DNA from: Paenibacillus piscarius
GTDB taxonomy: Bacteria; Bacillota; Bacilli; Paenibacillales; Paenibacillaceae
Assembly: GCF_022234545.1 (NCBI RefSeq)
Contig: NZ_JAIEUI010000026.1
Span: 35,825 to 99,824 of the forward strand
Direction: 5' to 3'
DNA: 64,000 nucleotides
Position numbers and translations under genes: made by a program. The notes under the pieces were generated by a model. The model was not told the DNA's origin and ran no database searches. It worked only from the letters and a program-made list of their open reading frames with translations. Below, piece after piece: positions 19,519 to 29,113 of this stretch; position 1 is the first letter of the stretch; the number at the start of each line of letters is the position of its first letter.

Positions 19519-20697
19519 TTGAAGTATGATTTTAACCGTATCATTGACCGCCGCAATACCCGTTCCTACAAATGGGATCAATCCGAGAAGCTGTTCGGGG
19601 ATAAGGATATTCTCCCGCTGTGGGTAGCCGACATGGACTTCGAGAGTCCGCCGGCCGTACAGGAGGCGATTCTGCGCCGGGTGCGGGAAGGCATCTACGG
19701 CTACAGTGTGGGGGGCGACTCTTACAAGGAGGCAATTGCGGGCTGGTACCGCAGACGCCATGACTGGGAGATTCAGCCGGACTGGATCTCAGACTCTCCG
19801 GGGATTGTCACCTCGCTCAGCTTGTCTGTGGAGCTGTTCAGTAGTCCTGGAGATCAGGTGATTGTGCAGTCGCCGGTATATTATCCGTTCTATGATGTCA
19901 TCCGCATGAATGACCGTAAGGTGGCGGCGAATGCGCTGAAGCTGGAAGACGGTCATTATGTGATGGACTACGTGCAGCTGGAGGAGCTGATGGCCGGCGG
20001 CGCGAAGCTGCTGCTGCTCTGTAATCCGCATAACCCCGGCGGCAGAGTGTGGGAGCGTGAGGAGCTGCTGCGTCTGGGCGAGCTGTGCCTGCGGTACGGG
20101 GTAACGGTAATCTCGGATGAGATCCACTGCGACATGATTATGCCCGGACACAAGCATATTCCGTTCGCCTCGCTGTCACCGGAGCTGTCGGATATTACGC
20201 TGACCACCCTGGCCGCTACCAAAACCTTCAATCTGCCGGGGCTGCAGACCTCTTATATCGTAACCGCAAGCCCTGAGCTAAAGCGGAAGTTCGATTATAA
20301 GATCAAGACGCTCAGCTTGCATATGTCGCCGTTCTTCTCGCCGGAGGCGGTCGAAGCTGCTTATAACGAAGGCGGTGAATGGCTCGATGAGCTGATCCAG
20401 CATATCAGCGGCAACGCAGACTATGCGATCCGTTATCTTGCCGAGCATCTGCCGCAGGTGCGGCCGATGCAGCCGGAAGCCACCTATCTGCTGTGGATCG
20501 ACTGCCGCGCCCTCGGCCTGGATACGGACGGGCTGAAGCAGCTGATGTACCGTGAAGCCAAGGTCGCGTTCAACGAAGGCTCTGTCTTCGGGCCCGAAGG
20601 CCAAGGCCATCTGCGGATCAATCTCGCCTGCCCGCGTTCTGTGCTGGTTGAAGCGCTGGAGCGGTTCGTCCGGGCTGCGGCGGCTTATGTGAAATAG
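19519..20697 (+). CDS. MalY/PatB-type PLP-dependent C-S lyase or aminotransferase
   Basis: 392 aa. The start is TTG 19519 (an AAAGGATGGG-like site upstream), giving the family's usual N-terminus with the DRRNTRSYKW element. This is a fold-type I PLP enzyme. LPLWVADMDF near residue 35, NPHNPGGRVW near 175, SDEIHCDM near 200 and the Schiff-base Lys235 in ATKTFNLPG are all present, as is the C-terminal Arg region (GHLRINLACPRS). These are marks of the MalY/PatB family, which cleaves cystathionine and other S-alkyl cysteines to pyruvate, ammonia and a thiol; some members act as aminotransferases. It appears monocistronic, with a terminator after it. Confidence 0.88.
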   Translation: MKYDFNRIIDRRNTRSYKWDQSEKLFGDKDILPLWVADMDFESPPAVQEAILRRVREGIYGYSVGGDSYKEAIAGWYRRRHDWEIQPDWISDSPGIVTSLSLSVELFSSPGDQVIVQSPVYYPFYDVIRMNDRKVAANALKLEDGHYVMDYVQLEELMAGGAKLLLLCNPHNPGGRVWEREELLRLGELCLRYGVTVISDEIHCDMIMPGHKHIPFASLSPELSDITLTTLAATKTFNLPGLQTSYIVTASPELKRKFDYKIKTLSLHMSPFFSPEAVEAAYNEGGEWLDELIQHISGNADYAIRYLAEHLPQVRPMQPEATYLLWIDCRALGLDTDGLKQLMYREAKVAFNEGSVFGPEGQGHLRINLACPRSVLVEALERFVRAAAAYVK

Positions 20698-20722
20698 ATA
20701 TAGCATACATGTAAGAATTACT

Positions 20723-20768
20723 GCCGTTTTCTTCTTGAACATTATGTTCGGAGGGGAACGGCTTTTTT
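20723..20768 (+). terminator. Rho-independent terminator after the PLP enzyme gene
   Basis: GCCGTT pairs with AACGGC; an inner GAAC/GTTC stem has loop ATTAT; six T follow. Confidence 0.8.
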
Positions 20769-20941
20769 CGCGGTATCACGGATAAAAATACATTACAAAT
20801 CAAAAGTATAATACCTAAATTTGAAGCTTGATGTTATAATAATCGACATAATATGCGGTTTTGCTTGTTTTTACGACAGAAATTCCATACGGGGGCATGT
20901 ATTCTAACATTGCAGCGATTGGAAAAGGAGGGACAGCAGCC

Positions 20942-23245
20942 ATGCGGATTGCGAAGTGGCCGGAACAGCAGCATCTGTTCGTGCGTTTGATGATACCCTA
21001 TATTTCATTTATGGTGTTTGCTTTGTGTCTGGGGGGACTCTTCTATAAGCTAACCTACGATGTCGTCAAGGATGAAGTGACCGGCAGCAATATGCAGCTC
21101 CTGGAGCAGGTAAAGGAGACGATGGATATCCGCTTATCCGAAATTAACACGATTGCCCTGCAACTGTTGAACGATCCGATGGTGAAGAGCTTTGCCCGTG
21201 TCAGCGATCCGTTCAGCAGCACCAGAACCTACAAGGTACTGGAGACCCAGAAGAATCTCTACAGCTATAATACCTCGAACAATTTCGTGCTGGATTACTA
21301 TCTGATTTTTAAGAACAGCAATTTGGCCCTATCCTCCAATTCCACTTATGAGCTTCCCGCTTTCTACAATTATGTCCTCTCCAGTGCCGGAACCGACTAC
21401 GAGACCTGGCGGAGCGATCTGTTCAGTACCTACCGCAACCGTGAGGTGATGGCCTCAGGGTCGGCACAGTATCAGGGCAAGTCTTATGACATGCTCACTT
21501 ACGTGCAGTCACTGGGTTATCCGGGCTCCATTCAGGGGGCGCTGGTCATTCTGGTGGACAACCGCAAGCTGAAGAAGCTGCTCTCGGGAGTGGATGTGTC
21601 CGATGGCGGCTGGGTCTCGATTATCGACAATGAAGGCCGGGTGGTGAGCGCGCTGTCCGGGGATGGAACGGTTCCCGATCTGGACCCTGCGGCTTATCCG
21701 GCCGCTTCCGGGATTATTGAGGCTTCGGCCAAGACGAACGATATGATGGTGACCTACACCAAGTCTGCTTATAATAAATGGTCTTATGTAGTGGCTCAGC
21801 CCCCGCATGTAGTTCTGGGCAAGGTCCTGTCGATCAAAAAAATAACCATCGTTGTCGTCCTGGCGTTCCTGCTGATCGGCTTGTTGCTGGCCTATCTGTT
21901 CGCGACCCGCAGCGGTAAGCCGCTCTTCCGCATTCTCTCGACGCTGACAGAGCGTCCCGGCGGCAAGCAGCCCCGGCGGCCCAAGGAGATGTACGGATTC
22001 ATTCAGCATTCGCTGTCTGCGCTCATTGATAACAATGCGGCCCTGCAGGGCGAAATTGAGCGGCAGGCCCCCCTGCTGCTGGAAAGCTTCTATGAGCGGC
22101 TGCTGAAAGGGGAATTCCTCAACCTGAACGAGATCAACACGCTGCTGCGGCATCAGCAGATGGAGATTGCAGGCGAATCCTATGCCGTTGGTATTCTGCA
22201 TTTCCGCGGGGGGACCCGGGGCATGAGCGCTGACGCGCTGCGCAAGCTGGATGTGGAGCGGGTCCTGATCAAAGAAGCGCTGCGGCTGGCCATGGGCGGG
22301 AGCTACTATGTGCATGATGTAGCCGAGGACAAGATTGCCATCCTGTTCGTGGATACCGGCGGGGACAGCATCCGGTTCCGCCGGAGGATTGAAGGCATTA
22401 TCGGGGATACCGCAGCGGAGATCGGGGAGCGGCTGCCTCTGGGGCTGTATTTCGCCATCGGCGGCTTCCGCGCTTCGCTGCTGGATGTATCCGGCTCCTA
22501 TGAGGAGGCGCGCCAGTCCCTGTCGTCCATTACCTATGAGGAAATGGTGCAGACCGCCTGGTTCTATGACCTGCCGAGCGAGAACAGCCTGTTCTATTTC
22601 CCCGGAGAGGTGGAGAACCGTCTCGGCAATTACACGAAGGCGGGGGAGACGGCAGAGCTGCGCCGGCTGCTGGATTCTCTGTTCCGGGAGAATTTTCAGG
22701 AGCGGCACCTGCCGCTGGCGATGCAGCAGCTCTTCTGCTGTGAGATGATCAGCTGCCTGGTGAAGCTGCAGGAGCAGCTGATGCTGCAATACCCGGAGGA
22801 GGTAAGCAGCCTGCTCCAGCAGCTGAACGCCACCGGGAATCTGCGCGAGGTCTATCAGCGTGCGGCAGAGATATTCCTCACCATGAGTGAAGAAGCCGAC
22901 CAGCGCAAGAAGAGCCGCAATGTCAAGCTGCTGGACTCCATTCTCGTCTATATTCAGGAGCAGTTCGGGCAGGCCAATCTCAGCCTGGATGCTGTCGCGG
23001 AGCATATGAATATTTCCAAAGGGTATATGTCACAGTTTTTCAAGGAACAGACGGGCACGAATTTCTCGGAATATCTGGAGAATCTGCGGATGAACGAAGC
23101 CAAGGCGCTGCTGGCGAACACGGGCCTGCCGATCCGGGAGATCGCCGAGCAGGTTGGTTATCACTCCACGAACACGTTCTGCCGGGCGTTTAAGCGGGAC
23201 AGCGGACTCAGCGCCACCGCTTTCCGGGAATCCGCAACCGGATGA
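20942..23245 (+). CDS. Membrane-bound AraC-family transcriptional regulator
   Basis: 767 aa from ATG 20942, chosen because AAGGAGGG (20925-20932) lies 9 bases upstream; the frame extends 27 codons further without a site. Architecture: transmembrane segment about residues 16-38; an extracytoplasmic sensory region of about 260 residues (Cache-like by length and position); a second membrane segment near 300-322; a cytoplasmic linker; and a C-terminal AraC helix-turn-helix pair (about 665-765) with the typical LSLDAVAEHMNISKGYMSQFFK and IREIAEQVGYHSTNTFCRAFKR elements. Such regulators sense an extracellular sugar and activate adjacent transport genes. The next genes are a sugar ABC transporter and glycosidases, so they are the likely targets. 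TATAAT-like sequence occurs near 20841, but I could not place a convincing -35. Confidence 0.88.
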   Translation: MRIAKWPEQQHLFVRLMIPYISFMVFALCLGGLFYKLTYDVVKDEVTGSNMQLLEQVKETMDIRLSEINTIALQLLNDPMVKSFARVSDPFSSTRTYKVLETQKNLYSYNTSNNFVLDYYLIFKNSNLALSSNSTYELPAFYNYVLSSAGTDYETWRSDLFSTYRNREVMASGSAQYQGKSYDMLTYVQSLGYPGSIQGALVILVDNRKLKKLLSGVDVSDGGWVSIIDNEGRVVSALSGDGTVPDLDPAAYPAASGIIEASAKTNDMMVTYTKSAYNKWSYVVAQPPHVVLGKVLSIKKITIVVVLAFLLIGLLLAYLFATRSGKPLFRILSTLTERPGGKQPRRPKEMYGFIQHSLSALIDNNAALQGEIERQAPLLLESFYERLLKGEFLNLNEINTLLRHQQMEIAGESYAVGILHFRGGTRGMSADALRKLDVERVLIKEALRLAMGGSYYVHDVAEDKIAILFVDTGGDSIRFRRRIEGIIGDTAAEIGERLPLGLYFAIGGFRASLLDVSGSYEEARQSLSSITYEEMVQTAWFYDLPSENSLFYFPGEVENRLGNYTKAGETAELRRLLDSLFRENFQERHLPLAMQQLFCCEMISCLVKLQEQLMLQYPEEVSSLLQQLNATGNLREVYQRAAEIFLTMSEEADQRKKSRNVKLLDSILVYIQEQFGQANLSLDAVAEHMNISKGYMSQFFKEQTGTNFSEYLENLRMNEAKALLANTGLPIREIAEQVGYHSTNTFCRAFKRDSGLSATAFRESATG

Positions 23246-23270
23246 GGACACAATCTACATTCAATGGGAA

Positions 23271-23298
23271 GGCCGGGAGACGCTCCTGGTCTTTTTTT
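23271..23298 (+). terminator. Rho-independent terminator after the AraC-type regulator
   Basis: GGCCGGGAG, loop ACG region, CTCCTGGTC, then seven T. It separates the regulator from the ABC operon, which should then have its own promoter in the AT-rich 23299-23560 segment, where I see no gene. Confidence 0.85.
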
Positions 23299-23579
23299 CA
23301 TAACGTATGATGTAATATAAATTAACTTTGAAATAGCGCTGTATTTAGAATTCATACCATTTAATAGAATAAAAAGGCCGAATTCTAATCGAATGCACAT
23401 CCGAATGGCAACTGCAAAGGCAGATTTCTTAACAAAAGACAACGAAACGTACGATTGACAATTTACGCTCTGACACTCCGGGTCTATGCTGTGGAACAAG
23501 GAAGACACACAAACAAGCCACCAGGGGATTGCCCGCAAGTGTGTACCCAAGACAAGCATAAGAGGAGGTGAGAAGTGAA

Positions 23580-24497
23580 TTGAACGACAAGCCCTTCGTC
23601 CACAAGCTGATCAAAAGCTGGCAATTGTACGTGCTGATGGCCCTGCCTTTTCTTTATTTAATCATCTTCAAATACGTGCCGATGTACGGAGCCCAGATTG
23701 CCTTCAAGGATTTCTCGGTAGTCAAGGGCATTTGGGACAGTGACTGGGCAGGCATGAAGCATTTCAGCCGGTTCGTCAATTCCTACGATTTCTGGCGGAT
23801 TCTCAGGAACACGCTGATTCTCAGCTTTTACAATCTGATTGCCGGGTTCCCGATCCCGATCCTGCTGGCCCTGGGACTGAATTATCTCCGCAGTATCCGT
23901 TTCCGCAAGGCTGTGCAGATGGTAACCTATGCGCCGCATTTTATCTCCATTGTAGTAGTGGTCGGCATCGTGAAGGAGCTGCTGGACCCGCGGATCGGCA
24001 TTGTGAACAAAATCCTCGGGTTCTTCGGAATCGGGCCGGTCAACTTCATGGGTGAGATTTCGATGTTCTCCTCAATCTATGTCTGGTCGGATGTATGGCA
24101 GCATGCCGGCTTCAACTGCATCATCTTTATCGCGGCGCTGGCCAGTATTGATCCTTCACTGCATGAAGCGGCGGTGATGGACGGGGCCACGAAATTCCGC
24201 CGCATGTGGCATATCGATCTGCCGGGCATTATGCCGATGGCCATCATCGTGCTTATTCTGAACACCGGCCATATTCTCGATGTCGGCTTTGAGAAGGTGC
24301 TGCTGCTGCAGAATCCGATTAACCTGAAGGCGGCCGAGATTATCGACACGTATGTGTACAAGGTCGGCCTGACCTCGCAGGTTGCCAACTATTCGTATTC
24401 AACGGCGATCGGACTGTTCAAATCAATTATCAATCTAATTCTGCTGCTGACGGTCAACAAGATCGCGCAAAAAACCAAGCAGGGCAGCTTGTGGTAA
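23580..24497 (+). CDS. Sugar ABC transporter permease, LplB-type
   Basis: 305 aa from TTG 23580, giving MNDKPFVHK. The ribosome site AGAGGAGG is at 23561-23568, so the upstream GTG 23568 overlaps it and is unlikely. Six membrane segments are visible, the first in LYVLMALPFLYLIIF followed by KYVPMYGAQIAFKDF, a hallmark of LplB/YteP-type permeases. The EAA loop that contacts the ATPase reads SLHEAAVMDGATKFRRM (about residue 195). It is the first gene of a permease-permease-binding protein operon; no ATPase gene is present, as is usual where a shared MsmX-type ATPase is encoded elsewhere. The substrate is probably an oligosaccharide released by the glycosidases downstream. Confidence 0.9.
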   Translation: MNDKPFVHKLIKSWQLYVLMALPFLYLIIFKYVPMYGAQIAFKDFSVVKGIWDSDWAGMKHFSRFVNSYDFWRILRNTLILSFYNLIAGFPIPILLALGLNYLRSIRFRKAVQMVTYAPHFISIVVVVGIVKELLDPRIGIVNKILGFFGIGPVNFMGEISMFSSIYVWSDVWQHAGFNCIIFIAALASIDPSLHEAAVMDGATKFRRMWHIDLPGIMPMAIIVLILNTGHILDVGFEKVLLLQNPINLKAAEIIDTYVYKVGLTSQVANYSYSTAIGLFKSIINLILLLTVNKIAQKTKQGSLW

Positions 24498-24509
24498 AGG
24501 AGGCCGACC

Positions 24510-25409
24510 ATGAACACGATTTTCCGCAATGATTCCGCAGCCGACAAGCTGTTTACAGTCCTGAACAACCTGTTTATGGCTTTTCTCTTTCTGGCGGTAC
24601 TGTATCCGATTGTGTATATCGTCAGTGCCTCGTTCAGCGATTCGCAGGCGGTGGTGTCCGGGGAGGTCTGGCTGTGGCCGGTGCGTCCGAGTCTGGACGG
24701 GTACCGAGCGGTTTTTGAGTACAAGCAGGTCTGGGTCGGCTTCGGCAATTCGATTCTCTATACGGTAACCGGAACGCTGGTCAATGTCATCATGACGGTG
24801 CTGGCGGCCTACCCGCTGTCCCGCAGAGATTTCTATGGCAAGAACGGCTTCATGCTGCTGTTCATGTTCACCACGATGTTCACAGGCGGCCTTATTCCGA
24901 GCTATCTGCTGGTCAAGGATTTGGGGATGCTGGACACGATCTGGTCGATGATTATCCCCGGCGCACTGAGCGTATGGAATGTGATTATCGCCAGAACCTA
25001 TTTTCAAATGTCGATCCCGCATGAGCTGCTGGAGGCGGCACAACTAGACGGCTGTAACGATTTCCAGTTTGTTTGGAGGGTGGTTATCCGTCTATCGGGT
25101 CCGATCCTTGCGGTCATCACACTCTACTACGCCGCCGCGAACTGGAACCAGTATTTCAATGCCATGCTGTATTTAAAAAGCCAGGACCATTACCCGCTCC
25201 AGCTGGTGCTCAAGGATATCCTGGTCAAAAATGATGTGGATGTCGGCATGCTCTCAGGCGATCCCCAGGATGCGGCCAAACGCGAGGCGATGAAGACGCT
25301 GCTGAAGTATTCGCTGATTGTTATTTCTTCTTTTCCGCTGCTGGTGTTCTATCCCTTCGTTCAGAAATACCTGGTCAAGGGCGTTATGGTAGGTTCACTC
25401 AAAGGATAA
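24510..25409 (+). CDS. Sugar ABC transporter permease, LplC/YtcP-type
   Basis: 299 aa; ATG 24510 follows AAAGGAGG at 6 bases and lies 12 bases after the first permease. Six membrane segments are visible. The EAA loop is ELLEAAQLDGCNDFQFV (about residue 175). The C-terminus ending in VQKYLVKGVMVGSLKG is typical of LplC/YtcP proteins. It should form the heterodimeric membrane channel with the preceding gene product. Confidence 0.92.
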   Translation: MNTIFRNDSAADKLFTVLNNLFMAFLFLAVLYPIVYIVSASFSDSQAVVSGEVWLWPVRPSLDGYRAVFEYKQVWVGFGNSILYTVTGTLVNVIMTVLAAYPLSRRDFYGKNGFMLLFMFTTMFTGGLIPSYLLVKDLGMLDTIWSMIIPGALSVWNVIIARTYFQMSIPHELLEAAQLDGCNDFQFVWRVVIRLSGPILAVITLYYAAANWNQYFNAMLYLKSQDHYPLQLVLKDILVKNDVDVGMLSGDPQDAAKREAMKTLLKYSLIVISSFPLLVFYPFVQKYLVKGVMVGSLKG

Positions 25410-25427
25410 ATAAAGGGGGACTATATT

Positions 25428-27116
25428 ATGAAATTTAAGGCGGTCGCAACACTACTGGTTGGAGTGAGTATGCTGGGCAGTATTCTCAGCGCATGCAGCA
25501 GCAATACGAACAGCAGCAATGGAGCAGCATCAGGGAATGGAGGAGCGGCGCAGCAGGCCGTTACAGAGGCAGGGCAGTTCCCGATTGTCGAGGAGAAAAT
25601 CACGCTCCGTGTCATGACCGGGGCCAATCCGGCCGTCGAGGATTTCGATACGAATGAGTTCACCAAATATTTCGAAGAGCTGACGAATATCCATGTAGAG
25701 TGGGAGATTGTCCCGACCAGTACGGTGACCGAGAAGCTGAATCTGGCGCTGGCCAGCGGTGATCTGCCGGATGTGATTATGACGATGAATGTGACGCCTG
25801 AACAGCAGGCCCTCTATGGACAGCAGGGCGTGCTGCTCCCGCTGAATGATTATATTGAGAAATACGGGGTGAATACGAAAAAAATGTTCGCGGAAAGCCC
25901 GCTGGTAGAGTCAACGATCACCTCAGCGGACGGCAACATCTACGCGCTCCCGGCACCGAATGAATGCTACCACTGCTCGATGCGCCAGAAGCTCTGGATC
26001 TACGAGCCGTGGCTGAAGAAGCTGAATCTGGAGATGCCGACCACGACGGAGGAATTCTATGAGGTGCTGAAGGCCTTCAAAACCCAGGATCCTAACGGCA
26101 ACGGCATCGCGGATGAAATTCCGTTCTCCGGTGCGCCGCAGGTGAATCAGACGTCTACGCTCACGACCAGCGTTGAGAACTTCCTGATGAACTCCTTCAC
26201 CTATGCGCCGTTCACCCGGATCTATGTCAATGACGAGGGCAAGGTGGATGTGCCGTTCAATAAGGAAGGCTGGAAGGAAGGGCTGAAGTATCTGAACCGC
26301 CTGTACAGCGAGGGGCTGATGGACCCGCAGGCCTTGACACGCGATGCCGCCCAGCTCGTGCAGCTGGGGGAGAATCCGGATGTGCCGATCCTGGGAGCCG
26401 CCTCCGGTCCGAATATGAGTGCTATGACCCAGCTGAACGGTTCAAGCGGCAGATGGCTGGAGTATGTAGCGGTAGCTCCGCTCAAAGGTCCTGATGGCGT
26501 GCAGGTCACGCAGTATGATCCATATCAGGTAGCCCCGGGACAATTCGTTATTACTAACAAGGCCAAGAACCCGGAAGCCGCCTTCCGCTTCGCCGATGCC
26601 CTGTATGACCGGGAGATTACGCTCCGCTCCACGATCGGTGAGCCGGATGTGGACTGGAGATGGGCCAAGGCTGACGAGATCGGCCTGAACGGCAAGCCCG
26701 CTGTCTATATGGACATGTCCAAATTCGGGGTGACCCAGAACAAGCAATGGTCGCAGACAGGTATCGCTTACCGTCCCAACTCACTGCGCCTTGGCCTGGT
26801 AGCGAACCCGGATAACCCGCTGGACAGCATCCTGTATAACGAGACCAAGGAGAAATATGAGCCGTACCGGGTGGATGTCGAGACGGTGCTGCCGCCGATC
26901 AACTTCACGGTGGACCAGTCCTCCGAGATCGCCGATCTCTCCAAAACGATCTACGATTACACCAGTGAAATGATGGCCCGCTTCATTATCGGCGATGCTG
27001 ATATTAATACCGGGTGGGATCAATATCTGGCTACACTGGACAGCATGAACCTGAGCCGTTATCTGGAGATCAATCAAGAGGCCTACGAAACCTACAAGTC
27101 GGCTACGGGAAAATAA
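25428..27116 (+). CDS. Extracellular sugar-binding lipoprotein of ABC transporter
   Basis: 562 aa; ATG 25428 follows AAAGGGGGA. The signal peptide ends in a lipobox (LSAC, Cys23), followed by a Ser/Asn/Gly-rich tether, so it is a membrane-anchored lipoprotein. The length and the features TNIHVEWEIVPT, LASGDLPDVIM and DPNGNGIADEIPF fit the large LplA-type binding proteins that pair with LplB/LplC permeases. It captures an oligosaccharide outside the membrane. The gene is third in the operon and is followed by a 12-bp perfect hairpin. Confidence 0.9.
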   Translation: MKFKAVATLLVGVSMLGSILSACSSNTNSSNGAASGNGGAAQQAVTEAGQFPIVEEKITLRVMTGANPAVEDFDTNEFTKYFEELTNIHVEWEIVPTSTVTEKLNLALASGDLPDVIMTMNVTPEQQALYGQQGVLLPLNDYIEKYGVNTKKMFAESPLVESTITSADGNIYALPAPNECYHCSMRQKLWIYEPWLKKLNLEMPTTTEEFYEVLKAFKTQDPNGNGIADEIPFSGAPQVNQTSTLTTSVENFLMNSFTYAPFTRIYVNDEGKVDVPFNKEGWKEGLKYLNRLYSEGLMDPQALTRDAAQLVQLGENPDVPILGAASGPNMSAMTQLNGSSGRWLEYVAVAPLKGPDGVQVTQYDPYQVAPGQFVITNKAKNPEAAFRFADALYDREITLRSTIGEPDVDWRWAKADEIGLNGKPAVYMDMSKFGVTQNKQWSQTGIAYRPNSLRLGLVANPDNPLDSILYNETKEKYEPYRVDVETVLPPINFTVDQSSEIADLSKTIYDYTSEMMARFIIGDADINTGWDQYLATLDSMNLSRYLEINQEAYETYKSATGK

Positions 27117-27126
27117 TACTTCAGCC

Positions 27127-27157
27127 TGCAGCTGCCCGGATTCTGGGCAGCTGCAGA
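27127..27157 (+). terminator. Perfect 12-bp hairpin after the binding-protein gene
   Basis: CTGCAGCTGCCC pairs fully with GGGCAGCTGCAG around a 7-base loop. Only weak T follows (ATTT). It probably raises the level of the transporter mRNA over the enzyme genes by partial termination or 3'-end protection. Confidence 0.5.
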
Positions 27158-27198
27158 TTTAACACGCCCACAATACAAGAATCGGCAGGAGGACACTC

Positions 27199-28566
27199 AT
27201 GACTACACTGGAATTCACCGTCCCGGATCACTGGAAATGGTTCACCGACAGCCGTTACGGAATGTTCATTCACTGGGGGCCATACGCGCAGTATGGCCGC
27301 GGGGAGCAGATTCTGTTCCGCGAGCATCTGCATCAGCGGGAATATGCTATGCAGGCTGCTGCCTGGAATCCGCAGCATTTCGATCCTGAGCTATGGGCGG
27401 CGACGGCAGTGAAGGCCGGCTTCAAATATGCCTGCTTCACGACAAGGCATCATGACGGCTACTGCATGTGGGACAGCGTCTACACCGATTATTCCAGCGC
27501 GAAGCTGGCTCCCCGGCGCGACTTCGTCCGCGAATATGTGGATGCCTTCCGCAAGGCAGGGCTGCGGATCGGGCTCTACTATTCCTGGATTGACTGGAGG
27601 CTGCCCGCTTATTTCGACGGCCCGGCCAAGGACCCGGAGGGCTGGGAGAAGGTGCGGAATTATCTGCATAACCAGGTGAAGGAGCTGCTCACTAATTACG
27701 GACAGATCGATCACTTCTTCTTCGACGGCGTATGGCCGCGCAATGCCGATGAGCTGCAGAGTGTGGAGCTGCTGGAGGAGATGCGCCGGCTGCAGCCGGG
27801 CATCCTGGTCAACAACCGGCTGGGCTACTCCAGCGCTCACGATGAATACCGCGCAGACGGCGGCGTGGGTGCGGGCGACTCGGACACACTTGGGGACTTC
27901 GGAACCCCGGAGCATCTGATCGTAGCCGACCGCAAGCGCTTGTGGGAATCTTGCCAGGTGAGCACCTGGCGGCTCTGGAGCCATGTATTCGGCGAGCGCT
28001 GGCGTCCGGCCGATTATCTGCTGGATATGCTCTGCGAATGTGCGGAGAAGGGCGGGGCCCACGGCGGCAATCTGCTGCTGAACTGCGGTCCGACAGCGGA
28101 TGGCGAGCTGCCGCCGGAATTCGTGGAGCGGGCGCTGGATATCGGCCGCTGGCTGGAGGTGCACGGGGAAGCGATCTACGGCTCGGACGGCGGCTCCATC
28201 ACCGAATTCATTACCAGAGGCCGGCAAACTACTCGCGGCAACAATCTGTATCTGATCTTCCGCTTCTGGGATGGACGGCCTGAGCTGCGGCTGGCGGATC
28301 TGACCAGTAAGGTGAAGTCGGTAACCCTGCTGACTACGGGACAGACGCTGGAGTTCGAGCAGCAAGGTGCGGAGTTATTCATTAAAGGGCTGCCTGCGGA
28401 AGCGCCGTCCCGCCTGTTCCCGGTGATCCGTGTGGAATGTGAGGGGAAGCCTGAAGCCAATCAGTGGGGCCGCGAGCGTCTGTGGGAAGGCGATCCGGCC
28501 CGGGTGGCGGAATGGGCGCGCAGCCAGCGCGGCACCTCGGTCTATACGGACGGAATCGAACGGTAA
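27199..28566 (+). CDS. Alpha-L-fucosidase, GH29
   Basis: 455 aa; ATG 27199 follows AGGAGG. There is no signal peptide, so it is cytoplasmic and acts on imported sugar. GH29 motifs in order: WFTDSRYGMFIHWGPYAQYG near residue 14; AGFKYACFTTRHHDGYCMWDS near 73, with the paired His of the active site; and Asp176 in DHFFFDGVWP, in the nucleophile position. The family hydrolyses alpha-L-fucosides with retention. The acid/base residue is poorly conserved in the family and I cannot assign it. The C-terminal part (from about 350) looks like the beta-sandwich usually attached. It follows the ABC genes in the same direction, pointing to a fucose-containing substrate. Confidence 0.9.
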   Translation: MTTLEFTVPDHWKWFTDSRYGMFIHWGPYAQYGRGEQILFREHLHQREYAMQAAAWNPQHFDPELWAATAVKAGFKYACFTTRHHDGYCMWDSVYTDYSSAKLAPRRDFVREYVDAFRKAGLRIGLYYSWIDWRLPAYFDGPAKDPEGWEKVRNYLHNQVKELLTNYGQIDHFFFDGVWPRNADELQSVELLEEMRRLQPGILVNNRLGYSSAHDEYRADGGVGAGDSDTLGDFGTPEHLIVADRKRLWESCQVSTWRLWSHVFGERWRPADYLLDMLCECAEKGGAHGGNLLLNCGPTADGELPPEFVERALDIGRWLEVHGEAIYGSDGGSITEFITRGRQTTRGNNLYLIFRFWDGRPELRLADLTSKVKSVTLLTTGQTLEFEQQGAELFIKGLPAEAPSRLFPVIRVECEGKPEANQWGRERLWEGDPARVAEWARSQRGTSVYTDGIER

Positions 28567-28645
28567 TCAGGTCTCTGGTGTGCACCCTGCTGCGGGTAGC
28601 GGACAGAGGATCAGCCACAATAGTGGAACCAAAGGAGAGAATAGC

Positions 28646-29113
28646 ATGGGCAAGGTAGAGCAGCGGCTGCAAGAAAAGGGAATTGTACTGGGAAAGGTGC
28701 CTCCGGCTGTAGCGACCTATGTGCCTGCCCGGCAGGCAGGCAATGTCGTCTATACCTCGGGCAATGACTGCCGTATTAACGGAACGCTGATGCTGACGGG
28801 GAAGGTAGGCTCCGATCTGACCGTGGAGCAGGGGTATGCTGCCGCCCGGCAGGTGGCAGTCAATCTGCTGGCTGTGCTCAAGGAGCACCTGGGGGAGCTG
28901 GACCGGATTAAGCAGGTGGTGAAGATGCTGGCCTTTGTCAATTCGGCACCGGGCTTCACGGAGCAGCCGTATGTCATCAACGGCGCGTCTGATCTGCTGG
29001 TAGAGGTGCTGGGCGACAAAGGCAGACATGCCCGTTCGGCGCTGTCGGCCAATGAGCTGCCCTTTGACACCCCTGTGGAGATTGAGCTGATTGTAGAGGT
29101 TACAGAAGCATGA
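28646..29113 (+). CDS. RidA-family enamine/imine deaminase
   Basis: 155 aa from ATG 28646, preceded by AAAGGAGA; the open frame extends upstream to 28430 only as overlap with the fucosidase gene. The sequence has the longer RidA (YjgF/YER057c/UK114) layout seen in YoaB/TdcF-like relatives: VPARQAGNVVYTSGNDC, GYAAARQVAVNLLAVLKEHLGELDRIKQVVK, and a C-terminal HARSALSANELPFDTPVEIELIVEV holding the conserved Arg of the active-site cleft. RidA proteins hydrolyse reactive 2-aminoacrylate and related imines made by PLP enzymes. It overlaps the next gene, a PLP enzyme, by 4 bases (ATGA), so the two are translationally coupled. Confidence 0.88.
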   Translation: MGKVEQRLQEKGIVLGKVPPAVATYVPARQAGNVVYTSGNDCRINGTLMLTGKVGSDLTVEQGYAAARQVAVNLLAVLKEHLGELDRIKQVVKMLAFVNSAPGFTEQPYVINGASDLLVEVLGDKGRHARSALSANELPFDTPVEIELIVEVTEA